DNA of 5,040 bases, from NCBI GenBank assembly GCA_049522195.1, contig JBEKOB010000148.1:1-5040 (forward strand). The letters are read 5' to 3'. Position numbers and translations under genes: made by a program. This document shows, one piece after another, positions 1 through 5,040 of this stretch (positions are counted from its first letter, which is position 1; the number at the start of each line of letters is the position of its first letter). Source of the stretch: UBA9647 sp049522195 (lineage in GTDB: Bacteria; Bacteroidota; Ignavibacteria; UBA10030). The notes below the pieces were generated by a model. The model ran no database searches and was not told where the DNA came from. It saw nothing but the letters and a program-made list of their open reading frames with translations.

Positions 1-1077
1 CTTGCTCCAGTCCCAGTACTTGTCGAACTTTTCCTGGAATCCTGTCAAATGATCATCCACTGCCCGGTTGGCGTATCGCTGCATCCGGCTGTCAAGCGAT
101 GTGTAGATGCGCAATCCGTCACGCTCGAGATTAAATCCGTAGGTCTCTGCTTTCTGCATCATCTGCTGCCGGATCCATTCCACGAAATGCGGCGCGATGC
201 CGACACGGTAATCGGCTTCAAGCGTTTTGAAGGTCAGGGTGTCGGACTTGATTCGGTCTGCTTCCGCCTGATCGATGTGCCCATCACGGAGCATTTGACC
301 GATCACGATGCTCTGCCGCCGTCTCGCCCGATCGATATTCTTGATCGGATCATAGTAGTTCGGCCCCTGGAGCATTCCGACGAGCAATGTGTACTCGGTA
401 GGATTAAGTTCGGAGGCAGATTTGTTGAAATACCGCTGCGCAGCCGATTCGATGCCGTACGCGTTGCGACCAAAGAAGGACGTGTTGAGGTACTGTTCGA
501 GGATTTCCTGTTTCGTAAAGTTCCGTTCGATCTGAACCGAAGTGAAGAATTCGCGTATTTTTCTGGTGATCTTGTCGAACAGTGATTCTTCCTTTCCCTG
601 CAATCTGTACAGATTACGCGCCAGTTGCTGCGTCAATGTGCTTGCGCCAGCGCCCCGGAAGGTCAGGACATTGATTACCATCTGGCGCGCGAAGCGTGGG
701 AGGTTGACACCCCAATGGGTGTAAAAGTCCTTGTCTTCCGTTGCGATAAGTGCGTCGATAAGGCCCTGCGGGATCTTTGAGAGGGAGATGCGGGTACGAT
801 TCTGCTCGGCAAACTGATCGAGCACGACGCCGTCCTCGCCGTAGACTTTCGATGCCAGAGCAGGCCGTGGGTTTTCTATCTCCTCGAGGGAAGGGAGTCC
901 CCTGACGATGTACCGCCCGTACCAAATCAGGAGGGCAAGAACAATCACCGTGAGGATGGTGAGGGGTTTCCAGTTCCGTTTCAGAAATCCTTTGCCCCGC
1001 CTCAGAAACGAATGGCGATACGAGGGGTCGTTGAAGTACCGATCCATATCCTCAGAACTATAAGTTTTCTTGGTCAT
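1..1077 (-). CDS. mrcA: Class A penicillin-binding protein (PBP1A-like), N-terminal part, cut by window edge
   Basis: This is a bifunctional peptidoglycan synthase of the inner membrane. The visible part polymerises lipid II into glycan strands in the periplasm; the transpeptidase half should lie beyond position 1. The frame is open for 359 codons with no stop. Residues 1-36 are a charged cytoplasmic tail and about 38-53 are a membrane anchor. The GT51 domain then shows its motifs in order: EDKDF with catalytic Glu114, GASTLTQQLARN (143-155), RKIRE with the probable second catalytic Glu176, and KQEILEQYLN (189-198). A stretch starting YTSLDSRMQRYA (325-336) links to the next domain, which argues against a monofunctional MtgA-type enzyme. 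The start is ATG at 1077, just downstream of an in-frame TGA (1084-1086); no strong Shine-Dalgarno sequence precedes it. The symbol follows common PBP1A usage; other class A names such as ponA would fit. The family is certain, the exact subclass less so. Confidence 0.95.
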   Translation of the reverse strand, partial: MTKKTYSSEDMDRYFNDPSYRHSFLRRGKGFLKRNWKPLTILTVIVLALLIWYGRYIVRGLPSLEEIENPRPALASKVYGEDGVVLDQFAEQNRTRISLSKIPQGLIDALIATEDKDFYTHWGVNLPRFARQMVINVLTFRGAGASTLTQQLARNLYRLQGKEESLFDKITRKIREFFTSVQIERNFTKQEILEQYLNTSFFGRNAYGIESAAQRYFNKSASELNPTEYTLLVGMLQGPNYYDPIKNIDRARRRQSIVIGQMLRDGHIDQAEADRIKSDTLTFKTLEADYRVGIAPHFVEWIRQQMMQKAETYGFNLERDGLRIYTSLDSRMQRYANRAVDDHLTGFQEKFDKYWDWSK

Positions 1078-1111
1078 CGGTTCTCAGTGAGACGGCAACA
1101 CTTATCAAGAG

Positions 1112-1249
1112 ACAGATATTGAAGCACGAAAACCTAAACTCTAAATACTAAACAAATTCAAAATCCGAAGGATAAAACAACACCGGTCATTTTCTGTTTC
1201 GACATTTGTGCTTGTTTCGGATTTCGGGGTTAGGATTTAGGATTTCCCC
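1112..1249. repeat. Heptad-periodic imperfect palindrome between lpxH and the PBP gene
   Basis: The left arm carries four 7-bp units of pattern NNC(G/T)AAA in tandem at 1125-1152 (CACGAAA, ACCTAAA, CTCTAAA, TACTAAA). The right arm carries the reverse-complement pattern TTT(C/A)GGN at 1215-1242 (TTTCGGA, TTTCGGG, GTTAGGA, TTTAGGA). The arms lie almost exactly mirror-symmetric about ACCGGT (1182-1187), and the inner arms also pair imperfectly (about 1147-1187 against 1182-1222, with a 2-base gap). From memory, similar short-period elements recur between genes in some environmental Gram-negative genomes, but I cannot name a family or verify this. The outer limits are approximate. No long T-tract follows on either strand, so it is not a standard terminator. 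Confidence 0.7.
1129..1162 (-). promoter_or_regulatory. Weak candidate promoter for the PBP gene, inside the repeat
   Basis: Reading the minus strand, TTTG (1162-1159) is followed after 22 bases by TAGGTTTT (1136-1129), which matches 7 of 8 positions of the Bacteroidota -7 element TAnnTTTG. It lies about 50 bases before the PBP start codon. The left arm of the repeat is rich in such T/A/G strings, so a chance match is quite possible, and the PBP gene could instead be read through from lpxH. Confidence 0.22.
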
Positions 1250-1961
1250 AATTCTTTAGATCGAGTGAAACACCGTCAAACACCGCATACGTACGTTCGC
1301 TCATCCAATCCCCCAAATTGACGTAGACCCCCGCCCCGATGTTCCGCTTGCATGGAACGTGATTATGCCCCATCACAACGAAGTCGAATCCCTCGCCGAT
1401 TTTCTGCTCTGCGAACCTCGCCATATCATCCCCCTCGTACGTGCGTTTTGACGTGTACTGACGGCTTTTATGTGAGGACCATCGTGCGATCAGTGCCGCC
1501 AGATCGGGGTGGATGATGGAAAAGAGGGCAATGTTCACTTTGTTTCGCAGTACCCGCTTGAGGATCCTGTATCCGGCGTCGTTCTTGAGGAGGCCGTCCC
1601 CATGGTGAAGGTAAAAGCGCTTTCCATGAATCGTTCGTTCGACAGGATCCCGCTCGAGTTTCATTCCCAGTTCTTCGTGGAAATAGTCGCGCAGCCAGAA
1701 ATCGTGATTTCCGGCCAGATAGGTCAGTGCAATGCCGGCATCTGCAAGGTCGGCAAGTTTTGAGAAGAGACGAACGTACCCCTTAGGAACGACGGTTCTA
1801 TATTCGAACCAGAAGTCAAAGAGGTCGCCGACGATAAAAAGCTGTTCGCCGTCGCTACGCACGAGTTCTAGGAACTGAATGAGCGCGCGCTCTTTCTGAC
1901 GATCATCTTCTTTCGTGCCGATACCGAGATGCGCGTCCGAGAAGAAGTACGTTTTCCGCAT
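1230..1961 (-). CDS. lpxH: UDP-2,3-diacylglucosamine pyrophosphatase (LpxH-type)
   Basis: LpxH cleaves UDP-2,3-diacylglucosamine to lipid X and UMP, the fourth step of lipid A synthesis, at the cytoplasmic face of the inner membrane. The 243-residue protein is close to the 240 residues of E. coli LpxH and shows the calcineurin-like metallophosphoesterase motifs in order: SDAHLG (Asp9, His11), GDLFDFW (Asp46), GNHDFW (Asn85, His86), HHGDG (119-123) and GHNH (His199, His201). These are the expected di-metal ligands, all present. The GDLFDFW and GNHDFW forms are typical of LpxH rather than general phosphodiesterases. The start is ATG at 1961 with no clear Shine-Dalgarno sequence. The last codons (Gly-Asn-Pro-Lys-Ser-stop) lie within the heptad repeat. 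A PBP gene follows 152 bp downstream on the same strand. The main uncertainty is LpxH against a close LpxH-like paralogue. Confidence 0.9.
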   Translation of the reverse strand: MRKTYFFSDAHLGIGTKEDDRQKERALIQFLELVRSDGEQLFIVGDLFDFWFEYRTVVPKGYVRLFSKLADLADAGIALTYLAGNHDFWLRDYFHEELGMKLERDPVERTIHGKRFYLHHGDGLLKNDAGYRILKRVLRNKVNIALFSIIHPDLAALIARWSSHKSRQYTSKRTYEGDDMARFAEQKIGEGFDFVVMGHNHVPCKRNIGAGVYVNLGDWMSERTYAVFDGVSLDLKNWGNPKS

Positions 1962-2047
1962 AGGTGTGCCGACCAGAACTCCCCCTTCGCTGCGCCACGC
2001 TCGGTGTGGTGAATTGATAAGTGCGTTGACGGGCGCGTAACAAAACG

Positions 2048-2076
2048 TACATAGCGAAAAAAGGTGCGAAAATCAA
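2048..2076 (-). promoter_or_regulatory. Weak candidate promoter for lpxH
   Basis: On the minus strand TTGATT (2076-2071) is followed after 17 bases by TATGTA (2053-2048). The first hexamer is a fair -35 match, the second a poor -10 match. A partly overlapping string, TACGTTTTG (2049-2041), resembles the Bacteroidota -7 element with one extra base. Either would give a leader of roughly 80 bases before the lpxH ATG. This is the best candidate in the gap between the kinase gene and lpxH, but the match is weak. Confidence 0.25.
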
Positions 2077-2100
2077 GGTAACGGATGGGAGGTTGAAAGA

Positions 2101-2121
2101 CCTCGGACCACGAGTCCGCGG
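2101..2121 (-). terminator. Candidate hairpin terminator of the two-component operon
   Basis: Fourteen bases past the kinase stop codon, the minus strand can fold CCGCGGAC / GTCCGAGG around a 5-base loop, with one internal mismatch. It is followed by TCTTTC, only a weak U-tract. Position and GC-rich stem suit a terminator; the poor U-tract means it may pause or protect the mRNA end instead. Confidence 0.4.
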
Positions 2122-2134
2122 GGAGATTGAGGTT

Positions 2135-3604
2135 CTACGTTGTGCTCCGCAAGAGAGGCAGCAATACGGTGAAGGTGCTCCCCTTTTTCTCGCGGCTTGT
2201 CACCTCAATTGTGCCATGATGTGCTTCGGCAATCCACTTTGCGATGGCGAGACCCAGACCGCTTCCGGATCCATCTGCCTGCACGCGATAGAAGCGATCG
2301 AAGATTTTCGGGAGGTCCTTCTTTGGGATTCCAATGCCGGTATCGCCGATCCTGACTGCGGCGTTGCCGCCGAGTCCTGTAAGAGTGAGTGATACCGTGC
2401 CGTGGTCTGGAGTGTACTTCACCGCGTTTTCAACCAGGTTCAGGAGGAGTTGACGCAAACGCGCCGCGTCGCCCCGGACCTTCAGGCTTTCCAGTTCCCC
2501 CACCTCGACCTTGATTCTTTTCGGTGCGGCGAGCACGAGAGCATCCTCTGCAAGTTCTCGCATCAGTGCGTCGAGGGGAACGTCGTCGAACCGGAACGAC
2601 AGTCGGCCGGATTCGGACTTGATGAGTGTCATGAGGCTTTCGACGATGGAGGAGAGCCGGATGAGTTCGTTGTGGATGCTCGCGAGGAGTTCGCGTGTGT
2701 GAGCTGGCATGCGTTTCTTGCGGAGGGCAACCTCTATTTCGCCGCGCATGATGGTGAGCGGCGTGCGCAATTCATGTGAGGCATCTGCGGAGAATCGTTG
2801 GATTTGAGCGAATGACTCCTGGAGCCGTCCGATCATGTCGTTGAATGTTGCTGTCAGTCTGCCCAGCTCATCGTCGATCCCGGGAGAGGGGAGCCTCTCG
2901 TTGAGGTTTTGCGCGCTGATTTTTTGTGCGGTGCGAGTAATCGTATCGACGGGTTTCAGCGATCGGTGCGCCAGAAACCATCCGCCGATGATCGAGATAA
3001 GCAGCGCAATAGGGGCAAGGATTCGGAAAATTCTAAAGATCCCGGCAAGCACCTCGTTCAATTCATCAAGCGGATAGGCAACAAAGATCTTCACGTAGTC
3101 GTTCTGTGTGATGGCGAGCCGGAGACCGCGTCCCTGTTCATCGTGGATAGTAACGACATTCACCGATCCGTAGGGGATCTCGGCGTATTCCAGATTCTGT
3201 TTGCCGAGGTGCGGCGACCGGTACAGGAGATCTCCATTCCGGTCGAGGATCTGGATGTACTGCCGGTGAGGGCTGAGAATCGTATGCTGGTAGATCTGGT
3301 TCCAAATTTCATCAGTGCCGACTGAGTCAGCCGCTTCCTGGTCGACTTCCACGGGGGCCGGTGCGATTTTTTTCAATTGCTGAAGTTCCAGCAGCGCTGA
3401 ACGTTTCAGGCGGACTTTCTTGGCCTGGGGCTCGATGAACTCGTTCACCCATTTGACTTCGTTCTTGAGGGAGAGATCGAGGCTCTCGGAAAGTGTCGAT
3501 CGCGTGAAAAGGTAGGAAACTACTCCAAAACCGAGCAGCGTTACTGCCAGGAGGGCAGTGTACCAGATTGTGAGTTTGGAACGGATGGAATGAAACAACT
3601 TCAT
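2135..3604 (-). CDS. Membrane sensor histidine kinase, HAMP-HisKA-HATPase (partner of the response regulator)
   Basis: This is the sensor of a two-component system: it autophosphorylates on His and passes the phosphate to the upstream-encoded regulator. The 489 residues show a membrane helix at about 12-33, a periplasmic sensor of about 155 residues, a second helix at about 192-212, and a HAMP linker at about 213-265. The HisKA motif is SHELRTPL with phospho-acceptor His277. The ATPase has an N box (Asn389, Asn393), a G1 box DTGIGIP (421-427), an F box (FDRF, 435-438) and a G2 box GSGSGLGLAI (445-454). All catalytic elements are intact. The architecture resembles CusS/ArlS-type kinases, but nothing visible in the sensor domain identifies a ligand. 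Its ATG overlaps the regulator stop codon by four bases (ATGA, 3604-3601), implying translational coupling; AAGGG nine bases upstream may serve as the ribosome site. Confidence 0.95.
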   Translation of the reverse strand: MKLFHSIRSKLTIWYTALLAVTLLGFGVVSYLFTRSTLSESLDLSLKNEVKWVNEFIEPQAKKVRLKRSALLELQQLKKIAPAPVEVDQEAADSVGTDEIWNQIYQHTILSPHRQYIQILDRNGDLLYRSPHLGKQNLEYAEIPYGSVNVVTIHDEQGRGLRLAITQNDYVKIFVAYPLDELNEVLAGIFRIFRILAPIALLISIIGGWFLAHRSLKPVDTITRTAQKISAQNLNERLPSPGIDDELGRLTATFNDMIGRLQESFAQIQRFSADASHELRTPLTIMRGEIEVALRKKRMPAHTRELLASIHNELIRLSSIVESLMTLIKSESGRLSFRFDDVPLDALMRELAEDALVLAAPKRIKVEVGELESLKVRGDAARLRQLLLNLVENAVKYTPDHGTVSLTLTGLGGNAAVRIGDTGIGIPKKDLPKIFDRFYRVQADGSGSGLGLAIAKWIAEAHHGTIEVTSREKKGSTFTVLLPLLRSTT

Positions 3605-4293
3605 TTCGTCGAACCCTTGGCGAGGCCCTTGTCGGAAATGTAGTATCCCTTGCCGCGTTCGGTGTGGAGAAGCTTCTTCTCAAAATTCTGGTCGATTTTC
3701 TTCCGGAGGTGGTTGATGTACACATCGATAATGTTTGTTCCGGGATCGAAGTTGAATCCCCAGATTTCCTTTGCGAGTTGCTGGCGGGTGATGAGTCTGT
3801 GGGGATTGCGCATGAGATATTCGAGCAGCGCGAATTCACGGGCCGTCAATTCGATCACGGTGCTGTCCCGCGTTGCTTTGCGCGTCATCGTGTTGAGGTG
3901 AAGATCAGCAAGGCGATAGACTGTCGGACTCTGGCGATCCCGGCGGAGGAGTGACCGGATCCTGGCAAGCAATTCGTTGAATGCAAATGGTTTTGTGAGG
4001 TAGTCTTCTGCGCCGTGGTCAAGCCCCTGAACGACATCTTCGGTCGCGGTGCGGGCCGTGAGCATTATGATCGGCGTGCGCAGTCCACTGGTCCGGAGGG
4101 CGTGCAGCACTTCGAAGCCGTTCTTTTTTGGAAGGAGCACATCGAGAAGGATCAAATCGAAATCGCCGTCCAGAGCTTTCTTTTCTCCGCTCTTGCCATC
4201 GGCTGCAATTTCGACTTCGTATCCTTCTGCCGTGAGCCCTTCTTTGATGAAGCGTGCAACCTTTGCTTCATCTTCGACGAGGAGTATGTGCAT
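3601..4293 (-). CDS. OmpR/PhoB-family response regulator
   Basis: This is the DNA-binding output protein of the two-component pair, first in the operon. The 230 residues have a receiver domain at about 1-118: acidic pocket Glu7-Asp8, phospho-acceptor Asp51 in LLDVLLP, switch Thr79 and conserved Lys101 in LTKPF. A winged-helix domain follows at about 128-222: ELTAREFALLEYL, then the probable recognition helix around NIIDVYINHLRKKI (187-200), then a wing ending RGKGYYI. Length and motifs are ordinary for the family. The start is ATG at 4293, directly before the buried strand MHILLVEDE typical of receivers; no Shine-Dalgarno sequence is evident. It is divergent from the TatT-type lipoprotein gene, so that gene, its own operon or both are natural targets, though this is inference. 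No target-specific name (cusR, arlR and so on) can be assigned from sequence alone. Confidence 0.95.
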   Translation of the reverse strand: MHILLVEDEAKVARFIKEGLTAEGYEVEIAADGKSGEKKALDGDFDLILLDVLLPKKNGFEVLHALRTSGLRTPIIMLTARTATEDVVQGLDHGAEDYLTKPFAFNELLARIRSLLRRDRQSPTVYRLADLHLNTMTRKATRDSTVIELTAREFALLEYLMRNPHRLITRQQLAKEIWGFNFDPGTNIIDVYINHLRKKIDQNFEKKLLHTERGKGYYISDKGLAKGSTK

Positions 4294-4370
4294 GGAAACA
4301 ATTGAGTGATTGGTAGTTACGCGTTCTGGAAGGGTTGCTGCACACGCAACTGTGGTCTGAAAAACCGCTC

Positions 4371-4402
4371 ACAAGGTAGCTCATATTCTGAACAGTTTCA
4401 AA
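4371..4402 (-). promoter_or_regulatory. Candidate promoter of the two-component operon
   Basis: On the minus strand TTGAAA (4401-4396) stands 17 bases before TACCTT (4378-4373), giving a good -35 and a weak -10. The same sequence also reads as the Bacteroidota form: TTTG (4402-4399), 20 bases, then TACCTTGT (4378-4371) against TAnnTTTG. The leader to the regulator ATG would be about 70 bases. Confidence 0.4.
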
Positions 4403-4470
4403 TCGCTTCCTTGACGGCGCGGACGCCTCAGTCGCAATGAGCGATCGCGAAAGTTACGAGTTTGAAACTC
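4393..4470. promoter_or_regulatory. Two copies of TTTGAAACT in divergent promoters, one a perfect 13-bp palindrome
   Basis: GAGTTT-G-AAACTC (4458-4470) is a perfect inverted repeat around one central base. A related half-degenerate copy, CAGTTT-C-AAATC (4393-4404), lies with its centre 65 bp away. Both contain the 9-mer TTTGAAACT, on the plus strand at 4461 and on the minus strand at 4402, each overlapping the -35 region of an outward-facing promoter. This could be an operator pair or simply the shared -35 sequence with its flanks. Confidence 0.3.
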
Positions 4471-4493
4471 TACCTTTTTTGAGTATATTTTTG
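4461..4493 (+). promoter_or_regulatory. Candidate promoter of the tatT-like gene
   Basis: TTTG (4461-4464) is followed after 21 bases by TATTTTTG (4486-4493), an exact match to the Bacteroidota -7 element TAnnTTTG. The same stretch also reads as TTGAAA (4462-4467), 16 bases, TATATT (4484-4489), matching the sigma-70 hexamers at 5 of 6 positions each. Transcription would start near 4500, leaving a leader of about 110 bases before the ATG at 4614. Confidence 0.5.
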
Positions 4494-4613
4494 CTCATAT
4501 TATCAGGCCTTTGAAGAATACTCTTTGTGAGATGGGACACAGGGAAGCCGCAATTGTTCCCGACGGGCTGTTGCCTGAGCGAACCCCGATCCGCAAAAAC
4601 ACTTGAATCCCGA

Positions 4614-5040
4614 ATGAAGAAACTTGCTCTGCTCCTTTGCGCCCTCTTGCTGCAGGGTTGCATACAAACGATGGCAATCAGGACCATGGGCGGTATCATG
4701 GACTACGGCCTTGAAGCATTCAATGAAGAAGGGGATCTGAAGCTCGCCGAGGGCGCGCTCGGCTCAAACCTGAAACTCGTTGAAGCGCTTATCAAGGGGG
4801 ATCCTCAGAACACCAAACTTCTCTTGATGGCCTCGCAGGGATTCAATGCATATGCACTTGCGTTCGCCGAGGATGATAGTCTTGAACGAGCGCGCATGTT
4901 CTACCTCCGCGCCCGTGACTACGGTATGAGAGTGCTGACACAGAACCCAAGAATGAAGGAAGCCCTCGAGAAGGATGTCGCCTCATTACAATCTGCGCTC
5001 TCAACCCTTACAAAGGACGATGTTCCCGCTGTCTTCTGGA
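4614..5040 (+). CDS. TatT-family (TPR) lipoprotein of a TRAP-type transporter, N-terminal part, cut by window edge
   Basis: The first 142 codons are visible and the frame is still open. The protein begins with a lipoprotein signal: MKK, a leucine-rich segment, and LLLQGC with the lipidated Cys16 (Gln at -2 is uncommon but tolerated), so the mature protein is membrane-tethered and probably periplasmic. The rest is helical, with paired segments around SNLKLVEALIKGDPQN (51-66), LLLMASQGFNAYALAF (69-84) and DDSLERARMFYLRARDYG (87-104), then DVPAVFW at 136-142. I recognise these as the TatT family, described in Treponema pallidum (Tp0956) as a TPR-like lipoprotein that partners the DctP-type binding protein Tp0957 of a TRAP transporter. 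Full members are usually about twice this length. The substrate is unknown. It is divergent from the two-component operon. The start is fixed by the signal peptide; no Shine-Dalgarno sequence is seen. Confidence 0.85.
   Translation, partial: MKKLALLLCALLLQGCIQTMAIRTMGGIMDYGLEAFNEEGDLKLAEGALGSNLKLVEALIKGDPQNTKLLLMASQGFNAYALAFAEDDSLERARMFYLRARDYGMRVLTQNPRMKEALEKDVASLQSALSTLTKDDVPAVFW

Larger units (their letters stand above)
4294..4613. other. Divergent intergenic region between the response regulator and tatT-like genes
   Basis: These 320 bases hold no convincing gene. Beyond the two candidate promoters and the shared motif listed separately, I see small inverted repeats: GTTGC/GCAAC (4334-4350, within the probable regulator leader), a bulged TGA-GGCG/CGCC-TCA stem (4412-4430, between the promoters), and GGGAA/TTCCC with a 10-base loop (4542-4561, in the probable tatT leader). 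Each is short enough to arise by chance. Confidence 0.6.

Noticed and set aside
49..585. 178-codon open frame on the plus strand
   Set aside because: It lies wholly antisense to the conserved GT51 domain of the PBP gene and its translation matches nothing I recognise.
614..925. 103-codon minus-strand frame overlapping the PBP gene
   Set aside because: It is an out-of-frame shadow of the PBP coding sequence, arginine/proline-rich with no motif.
1112..1249. CRISPR array or insertion-sequence ends as an explanation of the repeat
   Set aside because: The units are 7 bp with no spacers, there is no transposase gene, and no flanking target duplication was evident.
1990..2010. CCAC/GTGG inverted repeat before lpxH
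   Set aside because: A 4-bp stem with a 7-base loop is too small to claim as an operator or structured RNA.
2093..3325. Several plus-strand open frames (99, 125 and 138 codons) across the kinase gene
   Set aside because: They are antisense to intact catalytic motifs of the histidine kinase and show no domain or start signal of their own.
3327..3839. 170-codon minus-strand frame spanning the regulator/kinase junction
   Set aside because: It runs out of frame through both well-supported genes, with low-complexity serine/arginine content typical of a shifted frame.
4441..4448. GCGATCGC octamer, the core of the cyanobacterial HIP1 repeat
   Set aside because: Only one copy was noticed here and nothing else points to a cyanobacterium, so it is probably chance.
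4454..4699. Short minus-strand frames (81 and 60 codons) crossing the tatT start
   Set aside because: They overlap the lipoprotein signal peptide of the plus-strand gene and the candidate promoter, and have no recognisable features.

Overview
The window carries five protein-coding genes from a Gram-negative bacterium. A lipid A enzyme (LpxH) implies an outer membrane, and base composition looks roughly balanced by eye. Start codons mostly lack a clear Shine-Dalgarno sequence, and some candidate promoters fit the Bacteroidota pattern TTTG / TAnnTTTG as well as or better than the E. coli pattern. Together with the style of the proteins this suggests a member of the Bacteroidota/Ignavibacteria (FCB) neighbourhood. 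That placement is an inference; no marker gene here fixes it.

Layout. Positions 1-1077 (minus) hold the N-terminal 359 codons of a class A penicillin-binding protein (peptidoglycan glycosyltransferase); its transpeptidase half lies off the left edge. Positions 1078-1229 are a gap filled mostly by an unusual imperfect palindrome about 130 bp long, built of 7-bp repeats and centred on ACCGGT. The element runs into the 3' end of the next gene, lpxH (1230-1961, minus), and supplies its stop codon. A 173-bp gap follows with a candidate terminator and a weak candidate promoter. Positions 2135-4293 (minus) are a two-component operon in which an OmpR-type response regulator is followed by a membrane histidine kinase, the two joined by an ATGA stop/start overlap. 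A roughly 320-bp divergent intergenic region (4294-4613) has candidate promoters facing both ways. On the plus strand from 4614 to the right edge is the first part of a lipoprotein of the TatT family, the TPR-type partner of TRAP transporters.

How they fit together. The left genes serve the cell envelope (wall polymerisation and lipid A synthesis). The right half pairs a periplasm-sensing two-component system head-to-head with a TatT lipoprotein gene, which in other bacteria is linked to a DctP-like binding protein and TRAP permease genes. The arrangement suggests, but does not prove, that the sensor controls the transporter. The points most worth following up are the heptad-periodic palindrome at the end of lpxH and the shared 9-bp motif in the two divergent promoters. 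I see no RNA gene, CRISPR array, insertion sequence, phage gene or clearly new system.
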